Source: Pseudopithomyces maydicus
Lineage: Eukaryota; Ascomycota; Dothideomycetes; Pleosporales; Didymosphaeriaceae
Assembly: GCA_026873275.1 (NCBI GenBank)
Contig: JANTUC010000022.1
Span: 62,001-126,000 of the forward strand
Reading direction: 5' to 3'
Length of the DNA stretch: 64,000 nt
The notes beneath the pieces are model-generated. The model searched no databases. It was not told the DNA's origin and saw only the letters and a program-made list of their open reading frames with translations. Positions 22,392 to 32,594 of the stretch are shown here, piece after piece; within the stretch, counting starts at the first letter, position 1; each line of letters opens with the position of its first letter. The translations under genes were made by a program, and so were the position numbers.

Positions 22392-23924
22392 TCAAGAATA
22401 AAAACCTTCCATTACGACACCAGGAAGCCTCACTTCCGTTGTACCGGCGTGAAGTACGCTGTCGGATTCTCCTTTGTGCCCACAATACATATGCTCATAC
22501 CACTCATCTATCAAATCTACAAGTGTTTGTAAATGGCCGTATGTTGCTGGCTGGGGACCCTTTGGACACTGGCGACATATTATCGTAGAAAAGGTGGCAA
22601 GGACCGTCAAAACAAACGAGAGGTAGAGAATCTGAGGAGGTCGCATGAAAACGCCCCATCCGTAGTAATATGCCATGCCCATTCCAAAAACCCAATGTAC
22701 GACCGGTTTCAGAGTGAGGAGAAGCACCGTCTTCCAGCTCTTCATGGCGGCGAGAATCGAATTCGTCCCAGTCATGTAGCCCTTGTCTGAGGTCAGAGAG
22801 CGCCACACCTCTTCGTCGCGTGAGACGTTGACAACAAGCTCCGCGCAGTGAAGGCCCATGGTGATGAATACCTGGAAGACATATATCAGCAGGAACATCA
22901 TCATCCAGGCTCCTCCAGAACCATTGGGGTCAACTTCTCCCAGGTTCGTGATGTCGACAAGGCTGGTGAAGTTGCGGGAATCTGGAAGGAGGGACCAATC
23001 GGTACCGGGGTACACATCGCAGTCGTAGCATTCTCCATCTTCCTTTAGTACAACTCGGTGGCGTACTACGATGCCTATGTATAAAGATGCGAACCATGTA
23101 TATGTAAGCAAAGTGAGTATCCAGATGTAGATTAGGACGCGTTTGATTTCGCTGTGGGCATGCCATGCACTTTGCTGCTTCGGTCTAGGCTGGACCGGGA
23201 TTGAAGGTGTCTTCGAATCATGCACACTCATCATGCATCGGCCATGTCGCCTTATGATTGAGCCGGCATCATGTTGTATCCACGCTGTATTGACAGGAGC
23301 GGAAGACCAGGATGGTATCTTGACAGCCATGAGCTGGCAGGTTGCGATAATTGCTTGTCCTACAATGCTGCCCCCGAGCAGAATCAGCGCGGGCGGGGAA
23401 ACGTATACCGCCTTTTCGTCGTAGGCGCAATAATAATCGGGTTCTCTATATATCTGCCGGCAGAGTCTGGTAGGAGGGGAGCTACAAAAGACCAGCGACG
23501 TTGAAACGTAGGACAAAACAAGCAAGGCGGCGTGGAAAAGATTGGACAAGCGCCCAAGAGAAACTGGTCCTGATTTCGGGCTCGTGAAAAGGCGAAGGTT
23601 GGCATTGAAAGTTAAATCTTTTTGTAATGCCCAACGTAATGCGGTGGCATGGATGAAGCCGAGACATTCGGTGAGGATGGTAACAAAGATGTTAAGAAGT
23701 AGGGGAATGAGTTCCTTCATAGTTCGACTGATGTTCACTACTGGCCATGACGATATCGAATTTTTCCTCAAAACTACAGCTCCAGCGGTCAGGGTACCAA
23801 TGCCTAGAACCCATGAAATGGATAGTCCAATATAACATATTTTGCGAGTGAAAGAAGACGTGTCATATCCAGCCTTGCTTTTCCCTTCATTGATGGTCGC
23901 CACCATCTCATATGCCGGGGCCAT
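22392..23924 (-). CDS. Polytopic membrane protein of unknown function
   Basis: Intronless, 510 residues from ATG 23924. About eight hydrophobic helices are visible, including ICYIGLSISWVLGIGTLTAG, LIPLLLNIFVTILTECLGFI, HAALLVLSYVSTSLVFCSS, LILLGGSIVGQAIIATCQL, VLIYIWILTLLTYTWFASLY, WMMMFLLIYVFQVFITMGLH and LYLSFVLTVLATFSTIIC. A Cys-rich extracellular-looking loop (CYDCDVYPGTDW) lies between helices five and six. No transporter or receptor signature that I know. Related unnamed proteins seem common in Dothideomycetes and Leotiomycetes. Localisation is inferred from hydrophobicity only. Confidence 0.7.
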   Translation of the reverse strand: MAPAYEMVATINEGKSKAGYDTSSFTRKICYIGLSISWVLGIGTLTAGAVVLRKNSISSWPVVNISRTMKELIPLLLNIFVTILTECLGFIHATALRWALQKDLTFNANLRLFTSPKSGPVSLGRLSNLFHAALLVLSYVSTSLVFCSSPPTRLCRQIYREPDYYCAYDEKAVYVSPPALILLGGSIVGQAIIATCQLMAVKIPSWSSAPVNTAWIQHDAGSIIRRHGRCMMSVHDSKTPSIPVQPRPKQQSAWHAHSEIKRVLIYIWILTLLTYTWFASLYIGIVVRHRVVLKEDGECYDCDVYPGTDWSLLPDSRNFTSLVDITNLGEVDPNGSGGAWMMMFLLIYVFQVFITMGLHCAELVVNVSRDEEVWRSLTSDKGYMTGTNSILAAMKSWKTVLLLTLKPVVHWVFGMGMAYYYGWGVFMRPPQILYLSFVLTVLATFSTIICRQCPKGPQPATYGHLQTLVDLIDEWYEHMYCGHKGESDSVLHAGTTEVRLPGVVMEGFYS

Positions 23925-24681
23925 TTACGGAAATTGACTCTGTAAGCTGTAAAGGGAAGATGAATAGGTATATAGCGATACCGAAAAGTGGATATGCCAG
24001 ATTGGAGGAGGATCACCGAAATGCATGCGTCAGCGTCAGCGTCAGCAGTGATGAAGTCCTTACTTATATTGTGCATGATTTATTGTCGATGGAGGCCACA
24101 GTTTTTAGTCGGGGCTTACTCCTGTATATACTAACGCTAGCAATAGTAGTGCGTAATTGGGGATAGAAAGCTCCCCACAGTTTAGCCTGTAAACTACCAG
24201 GGAGCACCTTCCGACTTCCAATACTGTTAATCTGCACTATGGCGTTTCCCTTATTTCAGCCGCAGCTGAACACACAAATAACTAGGACAACAGATATTCT
24301 ATTGATTTTAGCAAGGACACAGCCGACACCCGATGATATTAAGCATCAAGAGGCTGCAAAAAATAGTAACTTCGTATAAAAACATATCTTAAAGGTAGCA
24401 TAAATAATTTTGATAGCGCGCATTGAGTGTCACTTGAGCATAAGCTCGACGAAGCCGGCCGTCTGAGGAGTTTTAGTGTGAAGTTTACTACTTTATCTAT
24501 CATTAGGAGCAATACAGTGCGAAAGGTAACCAATGTCCTTTCATGTGTTTTGCTTTTTTGAAAAGGCAGCAGCTAGGTGTGGAGCTGGCTAGATGCGAAT
24601 GCTTGGTTTGATGAAATTCTTTTGTATATTAACCATCTAATAGACCTGTGATAGGATGATTCACAGTAATAAGATACAGAC
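23925..24681. other. Intergenic with a dispersed repeat
   Basis: About 750 bp, promoter side of the membrane protein and 3' side of the GH79 gene. A GTCAGC triplet-like run occurs near 24028-24047 and a copy of the short dispersed repeat at 24541-24612. Confidence 0.55.
24541..24612 (-). repeat. Short dispersed repeat, copy 3
   Basis: Contains TGTGTTTTGCTTTTTTGAAA, then GGCAGCAG and GGCTAGATGCGAATGC. It aligns with 6336-6390 directly and with the copies at 51560 and 62855 in reverse complement (TGTTTTG, A-run, GGCAGCAG, GGCTGACTAG order). Confidence 0.5.
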
Positions 24682-26378
24682 TCAGTGATGTACTAACTTC
24701 ACAACAACGGCGCTCGAAGAAGGGACTTTTACGACAAGCTTCCCGTCATGACCAATCGGCACGATCTCGACGTCTGTCACGTTGTCCAAGCGGACTGGCC
24801 TCCCTTCGTCCAGCTCGAGGTTATACGAGAAGCCCCCATATGTAACGCCAGAGTAGGAATCGCTTCCTTCGGCGATTAGTCTCCTCACCGTGGCCTCCTT
24901 TACGTCCCCACACGTCTGGAACTCGTACCGCTGCTCAGGCCTCTTTTCACTGGTGGTAGCGTTCCATTGCCTCAGATTCACAACAGCCAATCTGTCCACC
25001 ACCCCATCGACGGACGCGACATACACAGATTCCTCTTCGGCGGCCTTTCCATTTTTCAACTTCAGTTCCTTGACTCTCAGCTCTCCCGAAGCTCGACCGA
25101 CAAAGTCGGCCGTTGCGGCGTTGCCGTAGAACGCAGGCTTCGTGGCCTTGACGCTTCGGTTCGTCTCGAGGGGCTGCCAGGATCCGTATCGGTAGTTGAC
25201 ACCCTGATGCATGTGCACGCGCTGGACGCCAATGCTCGCAGCTTGCAGCGCGAAGTCGACGTTCCAGAGCGCGGCGCCAAAGGTGTCCGAGACAAGCGGC
25301 AGGCCCTGCCGGGCAAGCGAGTTGGTCTCGGTTAGCATGAAGGGTGTGTCCAGGGGAGAGAAAGGCCCTCCATGATTCTTGCGCTCTTGTTCAGGGATGA
25401 GATTGTGTATGAGTGGTTTAAGAGAGAAGAGCGGAGGGTAAGTCCTGGGTCTGTGGAAACACCAACGTAGCTACACGTCAACCGTTAGTAGAGGTTCAAA
25501 AGGCAATTTTGATGATCGGAAATTCATACTTGTGCTGCGCAAAGGCATATAGGTCAGACTCGTTGTTGAAACCTGCATGCCAAGCCTTGATCGGGTCCAT
25601 GAATGCGAACGGGTTGGCAAACGATGGTGCGATATATCTCAACGACGCCGCAGAATCGGGACAGTGCTCTTGAATTGCCGCTGTGAGCTTCTGCTTTCCA
25701 TCGCGCCAATTGGGGTAGATGGCTTCTTCATCCCAGCCTGCTGGCCGTTCCTGCAACAAGCCATACATATCGGGCTCATTGCCGTATTCGAAAGCCAGCA
25801 CACGATCCCCCAAGGCCTTGCACGCCACCTTTGCGTGCTCTACGACATCGTCTATGCAAGTGCTGCAATTTCCGCCGTGCACAAAGTTGAAACCATGGAT
25901 GAAAGTGGTGTTCCCAAGGTTACCATAAGACTCGAAAAACGCAGGTCCAATCCATGACTTCGCAGGGTAGTCACGCGAGACTGTATCGTCATACACGCTA
26001 ATAATGGCTTGCGTCTGATTGAGAGCGAAGATGGTTTTATCCTGCGTGTTTCCACCCACGCGGATGATTGGGGCTGAGCCTTGAAGGTCGGCGATGTTGG
26101 CAAGAAGGTTCTTTGTAAAGTTGTTTGGATTCGAAGCATTGCCTAAGCCACGGTTGAGTTTGTGGTAATCGATACGAGTAAGGTGGGCACATACCTGCAA
26201 AGTCGGGCAAGAAAGCGAATTCGATGGAATAGCTCAAATACGATTTTGGGAGTGGAGGTCCGGCGGAGTCGTCCAAAGTCTCAGGTAGAACGATCACTGA
26301 GTTCTTCGATATAGGATTTGCTGTCGTTTGATGAGGCAAAGCTGCGACTAGCAATGGTATGAATGTGGAGGACAACAT
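24682..26378 (-). CDS. Glycoside hydrolase family 79 (beta-glucuronidase/heparanase-like)
   Basis: Three exons: 26378-26195, 26142-25530 and 25470-24682, with introns of 52 and 59 nt; 528 residues if one missing base between about 25345 and 25400 is restored. A signal peptide is likely (SSTFIPLLVAALPHQTTA). The acid/base Glu lies in FEYGNEPDMY and the nucleophile Glu in MLTETNSL, the usual pair of clan-A (beta/alpha)8 enzymes; GLNGHGGN-type strands are seen as RVGGNTQDK. The last 200 residues match the beta-sandwich of GH79 C-terminal domains. Fungal members release glucuronic or 4-O-methyl-glucuronic acid from arabinogalactan-type chains; the exact substrate here is not known. Several NXT/S sites fit a secreted glycoprotein. 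Confidence 0.85.
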
Positions 26379-27337
26379 GTCGGTGGGATCGAATGGCTCT
26401 CTGACCTAAGAGCTGATCTATAATGAGAGACAGATATTACGTATCTTATATATCTGTCGTACCGAATGTTGAAATGGTATACTGCCGACGTGTACTGCCG
26501 GGGCTATTCTCGGTGTGGGGTCCATATTGGTGCAGGCTTGAGGCGGGTCGGTTACTTACTTGCTGTGAATAACATCCTATGACTCTTGATCGACAGACTG
26601 TTGCCTAGTAGTTAGAAGCATAGCCAGTCAAGCGTGGTAGTCATAAACTGTCTCAGACATTGATCTTGCTTTGTTGCCTACGACGCTCCCCCTCGTAATT
26701 TCCCGTTGGACTCTGAGGTTTATGAACACTGTCATGTAACGTCAACGCTCTGGGTGTTATACAACTCGTAATTTTCCGTCGGCGTCTGCTTCATTTTAAC
26801 CCCGGATGTCGGCGTTTGACCTGGATGGATTGAGTTGTTACGCCGTTGCGATCTGAGACGATCCCTGCAACCCCGCAAGATACCCCGCAAGATTCTCCAC
26901 ATTCCGATCAGGTATTGCACTAGATGCGCAAGCTTCGGCGCAGCTAGTGTTAATGAATTTTGGCTGGGTTCATTGTTGTAGGTAAAAGAAAGCAAATAGG
27001 CCCGGAAACTGGTTGGTAGTCGCGCTGGACAGTAGCGCGTTGTATGGGCTAAGCTGCCGGGCCGGGGTGTAGGACGCTCTGGGGAGCAGCCCCATGTGCA
27101 TATAACATATGTATAAATTACGCTACAGAGAAGAAATGGAAATGGCGCGGACTTTGTATCAACTTTGAGGTTTTCATGATACGTTTAGCGGTTGCGGGGG
27201 GTGAAGATGGGAGGATGGGGCTCGATGATGTTCGAAAAGCACGCTACTGGAGGCTTTCTGATAAATATTAATACTCATTTAGGTAATAAATACATGCAGG
27301 TGGTCTTGTTTGAGCTTTTTAATTGAGATTAGTTTAC
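26379..27337. other. Intergenic, GH79 promoter side
   Basis: About 960 bp. The small open frames on either strand look random. No repeat or RNA gene seen. Confidence 0.55.
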
Positions 27338-28729
27338 TTATGAGCTAGTACTGCGCCATGGAACATTTATATCAAATGCTTGAGCAACTCGCATAGCAGA
27401 CACAACACATCCTTCCAATAGTACCATACCGTCCCAACACCAACCTCCGACTAACCACACATTGTCATCTCCGTTCTTCCAGACGGAATCTTTCTCGTCC
27501 GCATGGAAGCCATCGATTTGCTCATTAAATATGTTATTCACAATGCGTCTGCTGCGCGCGGTACGCAGACCTCGGAAAAACTTTGCGGACTTCACAACAT
27601 TCTCAGCCGAGGAGACATCGTTGAACGGGCACGTCGTCACGATCGCCCCAGAAGGATAGACGTGTATCGACTCCGTATGCGCCTGGGCGGTTGAGGTGCG
27701 GAAATGCAGCGTGTGCGCTGCTCCCGATGCGCATGCGCGGGCCGTCGCGGGCCACTTCATGCCGCTGGTTTGAGCGACGCTTTCCACCAGGGTTGATGGA
27801 ATATGGGTCATGGCTCTCTCGAGAGGCTGATAGATCTTCCCAACAACTCCGGGCGCGACGGCCAAAACCACATGATCGAACGTCTCGCTGCGTTCCAAGC
27901 CATCGGCAGTGGTCGACAAGATTCTCACTTTGCTCCCTGGGAGCGCTTCAACCCTCTTCACCACAGTGGAAAATCGAACGTCAAGCCCAGCGCCCAGGGT
28001 CCTTTGAACTTGATCCAACTCGGCAACCGTAAAATGCTGTCCACCGGCAGATCTCTTTTTGTATTCGATCAGATCCCTAGCGGGGAATTGGAGGAGGGCC
28101 TCGTGCGTGCAGGTAGCAACGCTTGCAAGAAGAGGCACTAGGTATAAGTCTACAAAGCGACGCGGAAGCATGATGCGGCGCATGTACTCATTCAAGGATT
28201 CGCACTCACGCACGTGCGTTGCGGGTTTTGGTGAGACCCAGAAACAACACAGCGACCACCAAAGGTAACATGCTGCAACGTAAACCAGATCAAGCAGCCA
28301 GGGGATCAAACGCATGCCATCGGGCCGAATCGGCGGAATCTGGTGATTGTTGGACGTATGAACAAAATATTGACCTTGGGTTGTCTCGCGCTGGACTGGG
28401 CTGTCGTTCTTCTCGGAGAATGTGTAGACAAAAAGTTGGCGATTGTACCGGATGCCCAGGTAGTTGTACATACGGATCAGGTTGTTATAGTAGCCCTGTG
28501 CAAAAGCGCGCATGGGCATGTCGATGCGCTCGACGACTCTCTGGGATTCATCGCGTATGGAGACGGAAGCGGAGTCGAAGGAGAAATGGCGGTCGCATTC
28601 CAAGACAGTGACTGAATACCGCTGGCGTGGATCGCTGTTGAGCAGATATGCCGTGGCCAATCCAGCCAGGCCGGAGCCAACAACGGCGACGGTTTGCTTT
28701 GCACTAGTGGAAGGATCCGTAGCCGCCAT
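27338..28729 (-). CDS. FAD-dependent oxidoreductase, flavin amine-oxidase fold
   Basis: Intronless, 463 residues. The dinucleotide-binding motif VAVVGSGLAGLATAYLL opens the protein and is followed by VTVLECDRH, where the acidic residue at the end of strand two would hold the adenosine ribose. The C-terminal FAD-contact region is NVWLVGGWCWDGMVLLEGCV. Between lie DMPMRAFAQGYYNNLIRMYN and a short hydrophobic stretch (WLLDLVYVAACYLWWSLCCF) that may attach it to a membrane. The overall layout resembles the COG2907-type FAD proteins that bacteria pair with cyclopropane-fatty-acid-synthase-like methyltransferases. It is divergent from a methyltransferase 291 bp away, which supports a joint pathway. 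Substrate inferred only. Confidence 0.75.
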   Translation of the reverse strand: MAATDPSTSAKQTVAVVGSGLAGLATAYLLNSDPRQRYSVTVLECDRHFSFDSASVSIRDESQRVVERIDMPMRAFAQGYYNNLIRMYNYLGIRYNRQLFVYTFSEKNDSPVQRETTQGQYFVHTSNNHQIPPIRPDGMRLIPWLLDLVYVAACYLWWSLCCFWVSPKPATHVRECESLNEYMRRIMLPRRFVDLYLVPLLASVATCTHEALLQFPARDLIEYKKRSAGGQHFTVAELDQVQRTLGAGLDVRFSTVVKRVEALPGSKVRILSTTADGLERSETFDHVVLAVAPGVVGKIYQPLERAMTHIPSTLVESVAQTSGMKWPATARACASGAAHTLHFRTSTAQAHTESIHVYPSGAIVTTCPFNDVSSAENVVKSAKFFRGLRTARSRRIVNNIFNEQIDGFHADEKDSVWKNGDDNVWLVGGWCWDGMVLLEGCVVSAMRVAQAFDINVPWRSTSS

Positions 28730-29020
28730 GTGGAGAAGCGCTTGAGGTTGACTGTCGAAGTACTAGGCGGCGCACAGAAAGGCAGCAGAGTATGGATTTA
28801 GAGGGAAAAAATCTGCCGCCCGTCATGAGACAATTTCTATGCAGATAACGATAAAACAGTAGATCCGAGCTCACCCGAGGCCGCACCTGCGGCAAGCGAC
28901 GTGGCGTGAAGAAAGCTTGAAACAGCTTAGTCAAGTATCGTTGTCCGTATGACGAGGTTCGTCAGCGAAGCAACCGTCTTTCTGTTTTCTCAGTTTTACT
29001 GGGATCTTCGTTTCGCGCAC
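28730..29020. promoter_or_regulatory. Shared divergent promoter
   Basis: 291 bp between the FAD oxidoreductase (-) and the methyltransferase (+), with no other gene, so the two probably share regulation. If the upstream in-frame ATG at 28949 is used, the gap shrinks to 219 bp. Confidence 0.55.
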
Positions 29021-30092
29021 ATGGATGAAACACCAAACTCTCTCTCCATCTTTCTGGCTGCCGTCGTGGCACTGTTGATCGCCAGGTGGATTTTTCGTAG
29101 CCGAAGAGCTAACCAAGTCGACAACAAGCGTCTATATCGGGTGGATCACAGTGTGCTGAACATCCCCCTTCCGCTTCATTCGTTATGGATGAACATGGGG
29201 TTTTGGAAAGTGCGGTGCATGCTAGCTACAGGCCAAAATCGTGACTGACGCGCAATTGCAGGATACTTATGACTTTCCAACAGCATGCCGAGCGCTTCTT
29301 GAACAGGTCTTGCGCAGTGCCCAGATTCTAGGAGATCAGGGTTCGCAAAACGCCGAAACCACAAGTACTTCTTTGAGTATTCTTGATCTGGGTTTTGGCT
29401 GCGGTGATCAATGCCTGTACATCAGGGACACCATGGCTATTGCTGGTCGGAGAAGCAAACATTTAAAAGCCTATGTCGGCCTCACGTTGGAAGAGTCTCA
29501 CCACCGCATTGCCCAAAACCGGCTTGACCAGGAAAAATTGTCTACAGGCCCTGCTTTCAACATATTTTGCGCCGATGCCGCAAAGCCTGCATCGTGGACC
29601 TCGGAAACAAAAAATGCCATATCCCACGCCGTGCAGGCTGATGGTGGAGCACCGCATGAAGTGTGGGTGCTTGGGCTGGACACCTTTTACCACTTCCAAC
29701 CTTCCAGATGGCCTGTTATCGATTATGCAAGCAATAAGTTGGGCGCTTCTATCATGGCATTCGACCTTTGCATTGCCGATAACATCTCGCTGGGGGAGCG
29801 CCTGGTGATCAGGTTCCTAGCCTTCATGGGCCAGAGCCCATCGGCGAACTGGGTCACGGTCTCGGAGTATCGAGACCGACTGGTTGATGCTGGTTACGCA
29901 AGGGAAAAGATAGAGATACGAGACATCTCAGAGCATGTTTTTGGTGGCCTGCATGGGTTCATGAAAATGCGGGAAACTCAACTTGATGAGCATGGCCTGT
30001 CGATGGGGCGGTTTCGTTATGCGGCTAAGATGTTTGGTTGGTGGCACAGAACGGGTGCAGTTCGAGGCTGCATTGTAATTGCAAGAAAGTAG
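29021..30092 (+). CDS. Membrane-anchored SAM-dependent methyltransferase
   Basis: Two exons, 29021-29209 and 29262-30092 (intron 52 nt, GTGCGG donor, CTGAC branch point), 339 residues. A single N-terminal helix (LSIFLAAVVALLIARWIF) is followed by basic residues, then NIPLPLHSLWMNMGFWK, the SAM motif LDLGFGCGDQCLYI, and strand-four-like GAPHEVWVLGLDTFYHF. This is a class I methyltransferase, probably acting at a membrane surface, with weak resemblance to the cyclopropane-synthase/sterol-methyltransferase group. ATG 29021 is preferred because the hydrophobic anchor then starts near the N-terminus; ATG 28949 is possible. With its neighbours on both sides it could methylate a lipid or hydrophobic metabolite. 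Confidence 0.75.
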
Positions 30093-30439
30093 CCTCTGGA
30101 TAATGCACTATTTGCGCGGTCTCGTGGCAGAGCTTACGAACATCAGGGTAATGGAACCATGTCCAATCCGTGATTGATGCATCGATAGTTGTTTGTCAAG
30201 TTCTATTTCCAAGTAAAAGGTCCGACCGGCGGACTTCTAATTAAATCCCATACTGGGACCTCAGGATACTTTTTTTTTCACGGCTACCCTCATGTTTTCT
30301 GTTGACACACTTCTATAACTTCCTAGCAACTTGGATCGTCGTTCGAAATTCCATCCTTATATTGGAACTCACACTCTTTTCGTTGGATGGCCAGATGACC
30401 CCAAACAATTAATGAGTAGAATCCGCATTTGGTATCAGC
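30093..30439. other. Intergenic between convergent genes
   Basis: About 350 bp between the methyltransferase stop and the stop of the membrane protein. A short T9 run occurs at 30270. Nothing else seen. Confidence 0.6.
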
Positions 30440-31330
30440 TCAATGGCCCTTTGAAAGCGAGGAAATTTGGTCGGTCCTGTTCTTCACGGCGCGTTGATCC
30501 GGGTGTGTGGCTATCTTGTAGCAAACGAAAACGATGACGACCGACAAAACAGCGCTCATGGCGACGTCTGCACGAGCATCGAAGGAATTCGAGATCTCGA
30601 CCCCTTTGCCAGCGGCGCGCGGCAGCAAATCAAAGGTCGAAGCGATTGCAGACCATCCCGAGATGGCGGGTACGGTCAGCGTGTCAGCCTGCCCAAAACA
30701 ATGCTCGAACGGAAGGCCCAACGTCAGGGACAACGCGAGCGTCAAGCCGAGAGAGAACAGCTCGAGCAACCGGTACCGAGGCCCATTCTTGAAGCAGGGC
30801 AGCGTCAACAGAACGAAGCGATAGACGGCATGTGCGAAGATCCATGATTTGCTCGCAGCAGTGAAGACGAAGAGCCGGTCGTCTAGAACCACCGTTTTCC
30901 ACCGTGCGCGGTACCCCTGTTGGACGATCCAGACGAATAGAACGAGGCAAGTTGCTCTGGCGAAAACGCCGCGCAGAGTTCCACCAATGGGAGTGGCTAC
31001 CATCATCCCAATGTTACCATAAACGGCGACGTTTACGTATGTTGTAAAAGCGGACAGATGTCGGGCCTGGAACGGTTTACTTGCAGCCTGGTACGCCAAT
31101 ACCGAGCCGAGACCGAGCGGTAGCTCACACATAATCTTGATCAGTCCTCCAACCGTGGACGTTGTATCGAACATGAGAATGGCGGCGCTGGTTGCGAAGA
31201 CGATGAGCAAGAGCAGACTTTTGCTTCGAAGGGTACAAAGATAGGCGAGGAAAAGAATGAACATGAGCCATGCATTGAAGTCAACGTCAATATATAACTT
31301 GAACGCCTTGCTTGGTGCTGCGAAAGCCAT
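30440..31330 (-). CDS. Polytopic membrane protein next to the FAD/methyltransferase pair
   Basis: 296 residues from ATG 31330 (a longer frame to 31426 has no good start). About seven helices are visible: FNAWLMFILFLAYLC, LLLLIVFATSAAILMF, LIKIMCELPLGLGSVLAY, AVYGNIGMMVATPIGG, ATCLVLFVWIVQQGY, LLELFSLGLTLALSLTLGLP and VAMSAVLSVVIVFVCYKI. No known family recognised; the size and topology recall small membrane enzymes such as non-canonical terpene cyclases, but no catalytic motif supports that. Its place after the methyltransferase suggests a joint role. Confidence 0.65.
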   Translation of the reverse strand: MAFAAPSKAFKLYIDVDFNAWLMFILFLAYLCTLRSKSLLLLIVFATSAAILMFDTTSTVGGLIKIMCELPLGLGSVLAYQAASKPFQARHLSAFTTYVNVAVYGNIGMMVATPIGGTLRGVFARATCLVLFVWIVQQGYRARWKTVVLDDRLFVFTAASKSWIFAHAVYRFVLLTLPCFKNGPRYRLLELFSLGLTLALSLTLGLPFEHCFGQADTLTVPAISGWSAIASTFDLLPRAAGKGVEISNSFDARADVAMSAVLSVVIVFVCYKIATHPDQRAVKNRTDQISSLSKGH

Positions 31331-32594
31331 GGTGCCGTGTCGGAAATTTTGGCGATGCGCGAAACGAGTTGCAACGCATCGAGATAGACTGTCACAATTC
31401 CCGAGGTCCCGTCCCCCAGTTGTCACGTGACCGCATACGGCATCTAACTAGGTCCTCTCTAGCATGCCAAGGTAGCTTGGCACATCGCTTTTTCACACAA
31501 CATTTATCCCGCAAAGCAAGCGATCATAACACGCTGCCACATAAAAATTACGGTATAAGATCGACGATCATTTGCACCAGTGGTGAATTCAGAGGTGTTT
31601 CCATACAGTGGATGGACTTTTGTTTAGCAACATTAAGGTCTTTTCAGCCTTGGCTGCTACCCGTAGTGCCCGCCACCTTCAATTTTCCGTGGCAGTGTTC
31701 GGATAATTATAGATGATCGTCGTTTCCCAAACGTTCCCGTAAACGCTCGGCTCCCTGAAGAATTGATTGACGTCCCCACTTTACATCGGGTTTCGGGGTT
31801 CGCAAGGCTCTTTGCCTCAGACAATCGTTGTGCAATACTTCGCCTAGGAGCCAGACAACAGGTGTGTGTAGAACCATAGGTGCGATTGTTCAAATCACCG
31901 TGCTGGTGCTACAATCCTGATTTGTGGATAGCAGCGTGTATAAGGTGCTCGATATTGTTGGTATACTGGCGCCGATCGTCCTTACCAGGTGTCAGTTATT
32001 ACAGCTTATCCATTTCATCGTCTGAGGCAAATGAATATGTGCGTTCGCATTGGTTCAAAGCTATAGGTGTAGATTGAGCAAGTGCGCTGTCATTTCTGCG
32101 GTGGCGCAACGTATATTCCCAGCTGGCTAGGGAGAATGAAAGAAATCGTTACAGAATTCTCATGAATCTCATGCTGCGGACAAGCGATTGTTCGAAGCCT
32201 CACGTTTATGTTTCATGATCTACCGGCCCGGACAAATGCATGCGCCTCCTCCCGATATGAGAGTACTTTAGAATAACTTCCCCTTTCGGCAGGCCCCCCA
32301 TCATAGATGTCACTGCCGAGCAACTACTACACCTAGTCGGCGACTTAGGATACTAGCCCTGTGGTTCGTGCGCATCAACCCCGAATTCAAGGATATACCA
32401 AGCTCAGGGTAGGGTGCAGAAGAAGAAAAAGAACACAAGAAGAAGAGTTCCGCCTGACAGTAAAAAGACATCGAAGAACACAACTACTACCGGTTTTGGA
32501 GGACTCACTTTCTTTCACGACTCATTCCCCACCCTCCCTACCGCACCCGGTTTCCGTCATCGTGGCTCCCCCTACCCCAGCGCAACTTGCGCAC
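31331..32594. other. Intergenic, divergent
   Basis: 1.26 kb between the membrane protein (-) and the Pth11-like gene (+). An open frame leads into the next gene from 32361, but its Arg/Lys-rich translation looks like 5'UTR. No repeat seen. Confidence 0.5.

Noticed and set aside
30440..31330. Call as membrane terpene cyclase
   Set aside because: Only size and helix count agree; no catalytic motif seen.
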